A DNA stretch of 64,000 bases, taken from the NCBI RefSeq assembly GCF_964204865.1, contig NC_135261.1, forward strand, positions 7,440,001 through 7,504,000. Reading direction: 5' to 3'. Positions 11,691 through 24,952 of this stretch are shown here, piece by piece. Within the stretch, counting starts at the first letter, position 1, and every line of letters starts with the position of its first letter. The notes under the pieces are model-generated. The model searched no databases. It was given only the letters and a program-made list of their open reading frames with translations, and was not told where the DNA came from. The translations under genes were made by a program, and so were the position numbers. The DNA is from Styela clava (lineage: Eukaryota > Chordata > Ascidiacea > Stolidobranchia > Styelidae).

Positions 11691-14600
11691 ATGGATAACT
11701 TCACTCCGAATGGCGTGACACGTAGACTACTGCAGGTCGGTAACGGGCGATGCAAAGAGGAAACCAGAAGTGCAACATATGGTGGAAATCCGTCACATGA
11801 TTTGAAATCCGAGACTGTTGCAAAGTCCCGATCGAGTGATTGTTATTCAATGTCTCTTTCCGATGACGAAAAAATTGACAATAATAATTATTATCCGAAT
11901 GAATATTTTCCGAAAAGTATGACGTCGAATATTTTGGCGCCAAGGATGTTTAAAATCCAACCGTATTTTGATAACAGATTGCTTCGAAGTGAAATTTTAT
12001 CTTCTGTAAAATGGCCAAATAGTATTGAAGACCAGGAAAGGGAAACGACAAAGTCATCTTCGAATCCTGCCATATCATCATCAATAAGTGAAGAAGAATA
12101 TGGCGACAAAAAGTAAAAATATTTTTAATTTAAGATTTTCGGGTTATTTTTTAGCTAGTTCATGGGAACTGCAATCATTATCTATCGCACTATTCTTATT
12201 TGATCTTGCTCGAACAAACCAGCGTTTTGCTGCACAAATATACGTTTGTATGATTATATTTTAAAGAAGATCACTGATTCACTCTATAGAGTCAAAATCA
12301 CTATCAGAACACATTCAAAATTCTGTGTTTTTTTAAATTAAAATTACTATGATGACGACATTTAATTTATTTTTTTTACAAACATAATAAATACATAATA
12401 CATATATTTATAAGATAATAATTTCCTCCAATTTCATTTATTTTTCAGAAGATTTTGTGAAGGAACTCTACCGTCTAAATCAAAGAAACAGCAATATTTG
12501 CACGTTCCAGACCAATCTTCGTGTCCAGAAAGTATCGGTAATTCGTCAGGGAGCAACAATAATACTATTCCACCAAGCGATTCTCTGCCGCACCACAGAG
12601 AAAGATTGAGTCAATATAGAAAGGTGGGCTTTAGGCAACGAGTATATTAGATATCGACTATTCATTTTATCATTATGATATATTTCTTTACACATGAGAA
12701 TATTGAAATATTACCCAATGACCCCCATAATTGTTAGAAAGGTATAAGCTTTTGAAGGTAAACAATACTTCGAAATATTTTATGGTTCAACTGATACAAC
12801 GTCATGAGACTCCGGGGTGAGAGTTCGAATAGTGAATCGTATTGATGAATGAATGGTACAAATTAGAAAGATACATACGCTATTCATTGCTCGACCGAAA
12901 GCAATCATAAAGAATATTTTATTTATATCATAATTTAAAATACATTTGCTCATAATGTGTGAATTAACCTTAAATATGTCTTTTTCACCTTGTAATCTAA
13001 ATTAATGCCCAAAATCCAAATTTTTTGTGATTATGTATCATTGTTACCTATTCATAGAGCTTTTTGTATGCTTTTAATTGATATTTGAGTACTTCACCTT
13101 CTACATTAAGGCTTTTTGGGACACAGTTCATTGTACATTCGTTCTTTTGCTACCATACTCCCGGGATGTTATAAATTTGTCAGACTGTATGCCGTTGCGA
13201 CGAGATACTGGCCCTTCGAAAACAATCGTTCGTGTGAAGGTTTTGTACTCAAAAAATGATTGTCTCATTCATGGATAATACGATATCTTCATATTCTATA
13301 AATATTTTACACATATTATGGAATTATTGCGATAAATTAAAAACAGATCAATAAAATAGTATATTCTGTACGTTACCTGTACAGCCTGCAAATGAAAATA
13401 ATTCGGAGTTGACAAAATATTTTCTAATTTTAAATTTCATAAGTATTTCCATTAACGTATGCTATTTACATTCGGTTCACTTTCGCTTCAACTTAAACCA
13501 GCCGAAGTGCCAATATGTTGACCGATATAGATAAATAATAAATGAACTTAATTTAGACACCATCGCATTAGCCTGTCTTGCTAAATGAAAAACGTTTTTA
13601 ATGAATTTTTTGACGTCAATCTTGGTGATAAAATACCATAATTTGCCTCGAGGAAATTGTCCTAAAATTAATATACATGAGCACTCCCTAAAACTTCAAT
13701 TTTATTAAAAAATAGATAAAACATATTTCGAATATTTGTCTAATCGTATTTAAATTGCATTCCCTATTTTATTCGAGGCTCATTCGCGCAATTTGCTCCG
13801 TATGAGGCCATGTACAAGAAGTCACCAATACTAAAAATACCTAATTTTCAACACCCTGGGTGAGCTGGTGATCCTGGTATTCTGACTCGAGCTGTATAGA
13901 CTGCTAACATTGTGAAGTCTAATACTTTAGCGACTATGCTATCACGCGCCCACTAAATAACGCGAATTACGCCTGTTTAACATTTGTCATTGCATTAGTC
14001 ATTTTATTCTTTTGCCCCGAACAAAGCTTTAGACAAGCTATTATGTGTAGTTATTATTATGTGTAGCCAGCCCTCGGCTCGTCGCAGCCAGCAGCGGTTC
14101 GGAACCCCCTCAAAATGTAAAAATGAAGCATTTTTGTATCATACATAGACATTTTTGAGCTTGAAACGCATTTTAGACTCTCAGATGCTTGAAACCCTAC
14201 GTTTTCCGGCTGCCGGACCCGCTAGCCGTTACGGTTTATCCTTGCAATTAGAAGTTTCAGACCCCCCTTCCCCCTCATTGAAAATACTTGGCTACGCCCA
14301 GGTTGCGTTTGCTACATACATCCGTAGCCTAGTATAGTTGAGTCTAAACCGCTGCCAATAAAATCATTCAAAAATTCAATTAAACTGTGATGAACAGATC
14401 ACTTCTCTCCCTTTTTTTTTCCAAAATCGTTATTAAAATATTTCCACATAAAATTAAATTTTTTTCTCTCATCATTTAGAATTTTATGAAAGCAAAACAC
14501 CAGTCATCATTGCGAGTAGAGCGGGCAGACAGAGGTGCAGAAAACATTGAAAAAAATACGTCGAGTCCGTCTATGTTGTATGCTGTATATACCGCACAGG

Positions 14601-17600
14601 ACCTTGATGTCAAACCTGAAAAATTGACTCCATTTTCAACAATGACAAAATCACGTGACCTAAGTGCGACCGATATAAACAGGTTTGTCATACTTGAGTA
14701 ATTGCACAATTTACCTTCGTAGATTCTGCGTTTGATAACGGCTTTGAATGCTATGAGAAATACTGTTGTGACGAACTGGACAAAAATATACTCAGTGGAT
14801 TTTTCTTAGTGTTCCATTGGGAACTTGTTATGTATGGGACTTTGTCTGTATTGACGTCGGAGCTTAGAAATCTCTGTTTCAAATTCCACGCCCACGACCT
14901 GATCCGGGGTATACAATATCGGGTGCGGGTAATACCGAACCCGACATATTCCTGTCCTTCAAAAAAATAGAAAGCAATTACTATAGTTCCTCAAGTAGTC
15001 TCTTGTTGCTTATATTGAGCCTCTTTTTGCTTGTGAGCCTGAAAATGTGAACCATTTAGAATATCGTTTTTGTTAGTATTGTGACAATAATATGTTTCTG
15101 TCGACCGACTGAACATAAACTGCGTGTATACTTGGAGAGTAGCGTCAGTTAGATATCTAGTATTTTCATTTCATAACATTTTAAATATTTCCTTCATAAT
15201 GTATAATTCAGTCTCATTTGTCGACAATTTGAATTGTAAATCATACCTTTCTATCTATATTTTCTAGGCCAAGAGACTTGAAACTATGCAATCAAGAACG
15301 GAATGCAGCCTCATTGGCTAACGTAGGTTCCTGGCTAGCCAATCAGAGCTTCGACTATATTGACTCGTGTTACACCTTACAATCCAGGAGTAGCATGAGT
15401 CCGCGCTATCAAGACTATCACAGAAGAACTGATGAAATATGTTTTGAATCACCCACTGCTAGGGACATCACTTTCAATGTTTCAGGGCAATACTATCGAA
15501 TAGATCCCAAAGTATTATCTCGTTTTCCGAACACAATGCTGGGTAATCAAGAAAAGAGAGCCAAGTACTGGGATTCTCTAAGAAAAGAATATTTTTTAGA
15601 TCGCCATCGTGCTACTTTCGAAGTTGTGATTGATTATTATTTGAAAGATGGAAAATTAACACGACCAGACGACATTCCAATAGATATTTTTATACATGAA
15701 TTAAAATTCTATCATTTAGATAGAGATAATTTACACAATTTTTTACTCTCTGAAGGTATCTTACTTGTTGTAAAAGAAAAACCAATGCCAAAGACAAAAG
15801 TAAAACGTTTTATATGGAATCTTTTTGAAGACCCAGAAAGTTGTACAATTGCTAGGGTGGTGACGACAATGTCCGCATTAGTAATTGCACTGTCTGTTAT
15901 AGTGTTTTGCATGGAGACTGTTCCGGATTTCCATTCGTTGGGGGAAGAGTCTTTACAACATATTCAACCGGCGTTGAACAGTTGCGAAAATGCGTTACAA
16001 AATAGAAGTGATTTATTTCAGCCTGAAGGTAACTTATTTGCAAGAGCAACATTTGAAAATTCAAAACATGAAGACATTCGCGAACCTCCTTCTTTCGAAA
16101 ACCATGATACAATTTCAAAATCTGAGTTTATGAAAGTTATGACTGAATCCGACCCCAGAAAACATAAAGAAGGACACGACATAACCGGAAGGACATCGGT
16201 GAACGAAGAAGCGGAAAAGGTCGGAATTACGGACGAAACAACATTTGATAATTTTGATGGAAAAACCATTGTCTCGACGATGCAACGTACTTTATCGATT
16301 TGTGCGGAGGAAAGGGTAAATATATGTCGCCATATGCTACTGTGGTTTCGGGATTAAACACTGTAAAAATATGCGTAATATTCTAAGCTTTTTGCCTATG
16401 ATTTCGATACTTTCTAATAACTCACTTTATTTTGTAAGTAAGTAGAGTCTTTTGTTGTGGTTTTTGCGCCTAAATCAGCAGTATCTTCAGTTTCTCAAGT
16501 CGAAAACCAGAGTTATTTCGTATCAATTCACAATATTTTTTTTTACTAGGGAAATACATTACAGATGAAAAGTCTAGATGACCTTTTATTTGTCGCTTCT
16601 TGTTCCATAAATAGCAAACTATCCTAGATTTATATTGCCAACATGTAAATTTTCTGTGGTAAAGATTACTATATATCTGTATACCCTTCCCGGGGGGAAT
16701 TTTGCCAGTCTGTTTCATAAACTTTTCGGATATTTAAATTTATATATTATATTACAAGTTAAAACTTAGTAAAGTAATGAAAAGTGGTGAATCCAGGAAA
16801 ACTAATAGAAGAACGTCAATAGGAATATCTAACGTTACTTTTATGTCGTTTTATTTTTAGGAGATGGATCTATTGAATAAATACACATTACTTCGATGTA
16901 AAGTTGAACTTGACGATGCATTTTCAACGGACGAGACTCCTATCGTTCACATATTTCAAGAGGTTGAAGTTCATGAACACGGACACGACGACGAAGAAGA
17001 AAGTGATGACGATGATCACCTCGAGAAAAATGACAATAAAAGAAACAAAAAACGAGAAAAAGCAATGAAAAAGAAACGTAAAAATCGCCACGAGAGACAG
17101 AAAAATGATAGCCAAACCACAGCAACCGATTCGAACAAACGGAAAAAGCGCAAGAAAAATAGGAAAAATCAAAATCATGGAGAAGATATAGTCAATCCTA
17201 AAGATGTAAAGCTTAACAAAGAAACAAAACGAAGCGTAACAGTAAAAAACGAGACAAAATTATTAACTTTAAAGCAAACTATACGAGGTTTAAATCAATT
17301 GTGTTCAGAACTAGACAAACATTCAATACGATCTTCTTACGCCTGGTTTGTCTTGGAAGCAACTATCGGAGGTCCGGCAGGTAACACCAATTTTAAATAT
17401 GATTTGTAAATATGCAAAAGAACTTTGTTGACGAGATGTTGTTTAGATAGAATAGATGATTTGAGTCTGTTTTCTCCAAATTTTATTTATCACCACCTAC
17501 TTCGCAGGTCAAATTTTTCGCACCCCCAAGAACTAAAATAAGGTGAAATTTAATAACACAAAAAGCATTTTTAAAATAATAAAAGTAACAATATCTTTAA

Positions 17601-20600
17601 TGAGGCCGTTGTGTGTGCATATTCTCCAACAAAAGATCGAATCTTGGGTCTATTGCGGTGATGGTGGATCTCAGTACTGGTACTCAGTACAGTCCGAATC
17701 TTCCGAATTAAATTTGATCGATATTTTATAGCATAAGTTAGTGTTGACAAAGATTTTACTGCGACTCCCACTGAGCCCTTTCATGGCCCACCAGGAGTCT
17801 AGGACCCCCAGTGTGAAGAGCCCTGACCCGAAGCCAACATTTCGAAGGATTATGAGAATTTCTAAACAGGGGTTTACTTCGTGCACGACAAGTCTGAGCT
17901 AAAAAACAGTACTTATGATCACTGGGTTAATCTAATACATGTAATTTTATTTATTTTTTCAGGTCAACTATTTTTAATTGAGTCTGGTTGCATCGTCTGG
18001 TTTGTCATTGAGATCATCTTACGATTTTATTCATGTCCAAGTAAAATTAAATTCTGTACAGTGAGTATGTTGATTTTTTCCGAGAAATAACAGACAGAAT
18101 ATATATTTTTTTCCTGTGAATTTCTATCGAGAAATTTCTTTTGTTTGTTTTATTACTCCAGATGACAAGATACGTCAAATAGTTATTCATAGAAATTTTA
18201 GTATTAATTTTGTAATGCAATTTAGAATATTTTGTTCACATTTCATATTTGCACCTGGCTAGGATACACACAATCTAACACAGAAAGAGATAATATGTTT
18301 TAAAAGTACGGAACCCTTTTGCTCTGACAAATACTACTCAATTTATTGCGCTCTTAGTAAGATGGAGAAGATAGGACATTAACTCGATATTCCTAACGAC
18401 GAGATTCCTGTGACTTCCAAGACGCTAATAACCTTGTTATTGATTTATTTTACAGAATTTTTTAAATATCGTCGACGCTGTTGCCATTATGCCTTATTTT
18501 ATTACACTCATTGTGACGAGTCTACATACAGACAGTAATTTACGACCACAAACTGCAACTATTCTAAGGTAAATTTAATATTCTTAATTTTTTAAATAAT
18601 TTTAGTTTTACAGGGCAACATTGTTTTTATGCGTGTGGCCATGAAAATTGTTATATCGCGTATAAACTTAACAATTTATTTATATATACAAAAAATGAAA
18701 ACTTATCGAAAATAACCCCAGTTTGGGTCAAACTACCCCTAAACATTTGAGAAAATTTAAGTTCTGCTCAGTTGTGCCTATTATTTGAATTTGGAGAATG
18801 TTAATAATTTGTATAAGCATCAAAGGTGAACGCCATAGTCTAGCAGTTAAATCGTTATACACAACTGTTATGGTATTCCAGGTAAAACATTTTCATGTTC
18901 ATCTTCTCATTCAAGTATGTAATAAATTGTGTAAAGGCCGAAACGAAAAGATTCTAGATCATTCAAAAAATAGTATTTCCTGCATATTTTAATAAATCCG
19001 TGGCTGTCTGTATAGGGTCTTGTTCGGAGCGAAAGTTCAATTGACAATGGTAACATCTGATAGACGAGCCTGGGTCTTTTGAGAAGCGTAAATTTCGTTG
19101 TCATTCTCGCACTTATTTCAAATTGTACCATTTCTATACTTGTAATTTGATATGCCTTTGCTACAGTACAATACAACTGCGTCAATATTCCACTATTTCT
19201 TGAAAGGAGCCATGCCTATTACGCTGATACATTTATAAACTGTTTGAGCAATTTAGTTTAATTCAAATTTTAATAATGATAATAATAAAAAAATAGTAAA
19301 TTTCAATTCAATTTTCATCTGTTCAATCCGCCATACTTCCATTCAATTTGCTTCAGAAGCTATAGTCGATATCTGCAAAGATAAACACCGTTTATGCATT
19401 ATTTATGAAGGCCTATCAAAATTCCAAGACGTCCTAAGAAATTTCCTATTGCAATGGTAACTTGGCCCGTGCCTATATCACCAGACCACTCATACACCAG
19501 GGTACTTACGGCAAAATGTAGCCCAACGCCTTTTGACGTTGGAAGTATTTGGTTTCATCCATTTCTAACAATCAGTCTAATGTCAAATTTTGATATTATT
19601 CGGTTTGTACGGCCCGTAGAATGTGTTAACTTTAAATGGAAATTTTACATATAGTTTTTAGTCGGCCATTGCAACATCGGGTTTTCATTATTCACTGACA
19701 TTTTTAACTTTTAATGGCTTCTGACATTATCTGATCCTCGCGCAAATTTATGACAAAATGCTTCTGGAAAAAGCCTTCTTCGATCAATTCAGCAAATGAT
19801 GCTAAACTTGCATCCTCATTAACGAACATTTGAAGTTCCAAGAGAGTGCTTTCATTCGAGACATATAAATGTCAAACGGTTACTTTCAAATAGGTTTCCA
19901 AAGTAGGTTTTGAAGTTGAAGTGCATCAAAAGAATTCCTAGGGGTGATCGAAGCATTATACACTCATGTTTTTTTTCAAATAGTGATGGTTATTATTAAC
20001 GTGGCTGCATGTAAAATTCATGCAATACCTCAATGGCAGTTTCGTATTTCTTATTCATTTCACTCGAAACAGAAGAAAATAAGTATTTTCCTTTGACATG
20101 CGCAAATTACCCACGAAAATTAACATCTTTGTCTTGTCTCGGGTAACTCGTTACCTAGAATTTTCCATTACCGAAGAAGCAAACATTGTAGTTATGCATA
20201 ATTTAAGTGAACCTAAAAGCCGTTAAAACGAGTTTGTCTACACCACTACATACTTTTTAAAGTGGATATATCTTATCAATATCTTGTACTTATATCAGTA
20301 TGTGTAATAACTTTTGGTTAAAATGGCGATCGATTTTGAAAACAAGAGCGATGCTCAGATATATGGACACGAAGACTAAAATGAAAAAAATTTTATCCAC
20401 AATTCCCCCAAAGCGTATCTTGTACGAAGCTGTAAATGTGGAGCATCACAACTTACTAGTACCGGTATTTTTAGTAAAAACAACAATCGATTTCAAAATA
20501 AGAAATCTACATTAAATCTATACTTTCAGTTTTTTTTTCACTGTGACGATCCCTCTAGTAAATGTGAGATCGAGTTTGAAATAGACGACTGAATTTCAAA

Positions 20601-23339
20601 CCCTCAATGCCACGAGTAGGGCTAATCGAATTGAGTATATTTTTTTACAGAATCTAATATTCTATTATTTGAAGATTTTCATCTGATAGGTTTAATCAGA
20701 AAGTTAGAAATACTCGTAGAGCTATTAGTTTCATAGATGACCAGCGAAACATCAAAAAATGTAATGATAACAAAAGTTTAACAATATCTATAAAATATAT
20801 ATTTTTTCTGGCCTTACAAAAAAAACTATATTGGGAGAAAATAAATAGCTATAATACGATTGCACATATAGAATATGATTTATTGTCGAATATTTCAAAT
20901 ATTCGAGCTTAGAAAATTTCAGAAGATAGGCCATGGCTTTATCAGATTCAAATATCTTTATACTTGATGATTATAATTTATCTGCTATTTGTCCAATTTA
21001 AAATATTTTCTAGAACTATACGTCTCGTTCGTATGCTCAGGATTTTAAAACTTTCTCGGCATTCCAGAGGATTGCGAATACTAGGACTAACGTTGGTCAG
21101 AAGTACAAGAGTTCTGGTCCTGCTTGTCTGCTTTCAGGTATGTTTATTCTTTTCATGTTGTAGAAGCAACAAAATAGCAATATATGTACACGAAGTACGG
21201 TAGTAAGGGTATGTAATCTGCCACAGTAGGCTACCGGTACCACAGTCTTTCCGACTTCGCCTGACCACCAGAAGCAACCAACGCAAACGAGGAACCGCCA
21301 CAAGGTGCGCAGTTGTTAAATTTGATAACGCAATCGCACGCAAAAAACGAATCCCATAGCGACATTTCTTTTCGTATAAATACAATCTATAACCGCTGAA
21401 ATTTTCAAAGCAAGTTGTCCAGTTGTTAATGAAAACACAACTTGCTACACCAACGAGAGGAAAAACGAGCATAAGAAGAAGAACAACAAAACATAATAAC
21501 AAAACGCCCCATGGGTCGTTTCAATGAATTTTTTCAAAATTTATTTGAATTCGATTTAAAACATTAGACTCGATGATCAAAGTATTTGGATTTGATAACG
21601 TTAAAAAAAGTATCAGTTTTATTTATAGGACGTTATATCACGGTATTTCACAAGGTGATTGAAGTGTATGACTGTATTCTGCAGAGAAATGTTTCATGGG
21701 ATTTTTACATATGTTCTAGGTTTTCTTATTTCCATGTAAATGTTCCAAAAAATTTGCCAAAATGTAGTCAACAGTTACTGCATCTATATAACGAAAACAT
21801 AAGTGGTTATTGTGTAATTAGTTTTTAAATAGGCTCTCAGAAGTTTTAATATCTCTTCAGTGTTACCGGTGCACTTCACAGCTAACCAATTCTTATTAAT
21901 TATATTCTTATTTTGCGGATTTGCCATATACCGGTATTCATTAAACATATTTTGTTTAATATTTCAAACGCCCATCGCCTATTCCTAAGCTAATCCCACA
22001 ATACTTTCTTATACAAATTTTGGCAATTATGACTCCTTGATACATGAATCTGTTAGAAGAAAGAACGCATTCACCATGGTATTGAATACCAAGTGGGACT
22101 TGTATCGTTTTGCTAAATTGCTGGTGTCGTTCTTGTTGTAAATTTTTTTTTAAAATTTAGTCACCGACCCAGACTCTACAAGATTCGTCTTTTTGTGCGA
22201 TGACGTCATCAAAATTAAAAATTGCACACCTTGTGGCGGTTCCGCGTTCGCGTTAGTTCTGGTGGTCAGACAAAATCATGAAAATTGCGGTACCGTTAAT
22301 CTACTGTGACTACTCGTACTATTTCGATTTGGTTTTCGTGTCCATATATTTGAGCATCACTCTCTTGTTGACAGGAACAGTACTTGCTGGATTATTAGAT
22401 CAGTTTTCTTTTACACTTGGCGTCATAACACACTAACAATTTTACACGTTTTTGCAGATGGTATTAGCAGTTACTTTTTCAAGCATCGTTTATTATGTTG
22501 AATACGACGCTGAAGGCTCTCAGTTCAAAAGCATACCAGGGTCGTTCTGGTGGGCGATTATCACCATGACAACTGTTGGGTGAGCATTTTACATTTTTAT
22601 TTTGATTGCAGAAAATATATTTGATACTTAAATGAAATCTTAACAGGGTAAATACTTTGTTACAGGTACGGGGACGTTGTTCCCATAACAACATGGGGCA
22701 GAATCACTGGGGCATTTTGCGCAATTATGGGAATTCTTGGAATTGCATTTCCTGTTCCTGTCATCGTGTCAAATTTTAATTATTTGTACAATCTAGACAG
22801 GTGAGAATCATAATTTGAACATTGAAATTAATCAAATAGTACTTGTGATAGATGTAAGCATTGATTGTTACTATTTCTCTCTGTCGCTCTCTTATTCGGC
22901 ACGCAGTGTACATATGAATCATTTTTATAATTGTTGTTGGTGTTGTGAAAAGTCGCTTTTCTCCACAATTAATGGAACGATAGAATACAAATTCCCAATA
23001 CTTTGAAATAGTTAAATCCGACTAGATGGCTATCACTTTCATTTTGATTTTTCACATTTCCTCAAAATCCAATAGGATTCAGTTATTCAGCCCAAAACGG
23101 TGCTGTTCTGGTTACATTCGTGAAAACACATTTATATGACACATAGGAACACTTTTATAAGCACGGAGTTCATATATTTAAGCATTGCCTTCTTTGTTTT
23201 GTCAACTAATATTCATTCCTCAATCAATCAATCAACCAATCAAATCGTTTTTATTAGCCGTCCAGGCAAACGGGCACAAAAAAAAATTGAAGCAAAATTG
23301 ACAAAATATACATGCCTCTGCCCAGAACGAACAGGATGA
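11691..23339 (+). CDS. Shaker/Kv1-type voltage-gated potassium channel subunit (1013 aa, long model)
   Basis: Eleven exons in continuous phase: 11691-12112, 12449-12623, 14480-14682, 15268-16315, 16861-17380, 17963-18060, 18456-18568, 21014-21137, 22458-22579, 22666-22800, 23258-23339 (stop TGA). The ATG directly follows an in-frame TAG. Features: T1 domain at residues 333-430 ([25 protein letters not shown]), lacking the Cys/His zinc motif of Kv2-4 and so Shaker-type; S1 461-483; S2 791-814; S3 in exon 7; S4 from 860 with repeated arginines ([13 protein letters not shown]); S5-pore with filter TVGYGD at 940-945; S6 with [13 protein letters not shown] from 971. The protein should form tetrameric outward K+ channels in the plasma membrane. 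Oddities: 332 residues precede T1 in this model (Met310 is an alternative start), the C-terminus is short with no evident PDZ ligand, and the S1-S2 loop can be 306 residues (see cassette). Skipping that cassette gives 744 aa. Confidence 0.92.
14045..14330. repeat. Probable dispersed repeat in Kv intron 2
   Basis: GC-richer block containing AGCCAGCCCTCGGCTCG and, at its other end, CTTGGCTACGCCCAGG. A similar GGCGTAGCTAGGGGGAG phrase recurs near 58745, suggesting a dispersed element. The 60-codon ORF inside is not supported as a gene. Confidence 0.35.
16029..17380 (+). other. In-frame optional coding segment of the Kv channel (S1-S2 loop cassette)
   Basis: Exon 4 contains an internal donor at 16028/16029 (CCTGAAG/GTAACT) in phase 1, the phase needed by the S2 exon at 17963. 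Using it gives a normal Kv1-sized S1-S2 loop of about 38 residues with an N-glycosylation sequon (NRS). Alternatively exon 4 runs on to 16315 (donor GGTAAAT) and exon 5 (16861-17380, acceptor TTTTTAG, donor GCAG/GTAACA) is included, adding 287+520=807 nt, exactly 269 codons with no stop. Exon 5 alone (520 nt) would break the frame, so the two parts go together. The added protein has an acidic/His stretch (residues about 652-671, [15 protein letters not shown]) followed by a Lys/Arg-rich stretch (about 676-718). Confidence 0.7.
21165..21520 (+). repeat. Dispersed repeat copy in Kv intron 8
   Basis: Same family as 42309-42700: shared segments include GGTATGTAATCTGCCACAG, GGAACCGCCACAAG and a GAAGAAGAACAACAAAACAT tail. 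The 122-codon minus-strand ORF over this region belongs to the repeat and is not taken as a gene. Further partial copies in Kv introns lie at 20341-20380 (forward), 22150-22372 and about 22950-23200 (reverse). Confidence 0.6.
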
Positions 23340-24952
23340 CCGCGAAATGACCATTCGGTCTACTTGTCGTTGTCAGTGGCTACCTTGCAATAGCTGTATT
23401 AATTAAAATTTAAGAAATGGACACAGGTAAACGCTTTTATACGAGAACAGTATTGCCTCGAGATGGCGCTACAAGGCAATAGGTTGCCATGTTTTTTTTC
23501 AGAATTAGGGATTTCCCCTATATATTATTATTTTGATACAATGCTGTTCTAGCAGTTAGACGTTTTCGAAGAAGAATTCATAGAGGAAGTTGAGTAATAT
23601 AAAATGTACTTATAATAGATTTAACTGACTAGGAAACACATTTCATAAGTGTAAAGATATATCAATCAAAATAGAATCACAAGCCTGTCTATGAGACACT
23701 GAAATCATAAAAGTACAGAAACATGAAATAGGAGTAAAGTAATACATGTTTATAAAGAGTACAAAGAGAATAAGTGATTGCGTAACTGTTTTTTAAAATT
23801 GGGATATCTCAAGTATTTAATGCTGGAAGGTAGATCATTCCAAATTTTTACACCAGTGTATCTGAGAGTGTCTTGGGCCCGCTTCGATTGACATCTGGGG
23901 ACAAAGGGGGACCCTTGAGATGATGATCGAGTGCGATGGCTATGTATAAAATACTGAGCTCAATTTCTACTAAATATAGAATAATCTATTTATTTGAAGT
24001 GACGCATGTAAGCTGACCCCTGAAGAATTAATGGGAGAAACGGAAGAGAATGATAGGAATAACAATGTTGAAAAATTTCAGGTGAATTTTTTCTCTTATT
24101 TACTTATTTTTCTACTCCATCTCTGTTTTATTTTTTATCTTTACCCTCTATTTCGTACTTCCCATTACCGTCGTTTTATCCTCTTATTTCAGATTATTGG
24201 TAATCTTCAATTTTTTTCTTTTTGTATCTTTCCTATTATCCTGCTAATTTCTCCTCTTTTTTGGGGGAATTAATTAATTAATTGTATGTCACTAAAAAAA
24301 TTTACATTCATACATAACAAGTTAAGCATTACACATTATACAAGTCGTCAAGTGTGGAAATCTGGAACATGGAAGATAATCGAGAACCGTCCCAGAGTTG
24401 CTGGTGAACGTGCTGCTCACATTGACACCATGGTTATATGGTGTTATGAATCTTCTTTCTTCATTTACTCCCAAAGTTATGGAAGCTCAATTTTGTTGAT
24501 TTCCGTCCCTGATTATCAATCTTGCGCGATCCATCTCTTCCATCGCGCTACCTAGTCCTATTCTTTTCACTACCTTATTTTTTCTTTATTAAAATTTATT
24601 TCCAGGAAAATTTGTTCGATGCTGTCCGTCGTAACGTTGGTTCGATGACGACAGGGGCACAAGAAGGCCAACCTACTGGTCAAAATCCTGCGGAATTATG
24701 GAATTATACAAGACGTCAGTATCATAGTGGGGACAAAAATAAACCGACAAAAGTTCAAAATCAACCTAAACCAAACAAGTATTTTGTAATTGGGAAGAAT
24801 GACCTCGTATAAATTTGTTGTCCTGTTAATGTGTTACGTTGCGTTAACTCAATATTGCATGAAAATCTGGTTTGGTTTGTTCAGTCTATGCAACCTGCAC
24901 GCAAACCTTTAAAGGCTTTAAATCTGTCCTTAAACCTGTCTTATAGCTGAAC
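23340..24952. other. Intergenic after the Kv gene
   Basis: Kv 3' UTR and spacer. Short ORFs at 24031-24273 and 24286-24812 have low-complexity or compositionally biased translations and no domain I recognise. Confidence 0.4.

Noticed and set aside
16924-17178. Minus-strand Phe/Val-rich ORFs
   Set aside because: Antisense shadow of the acidic/basic run in Kv exon 5.
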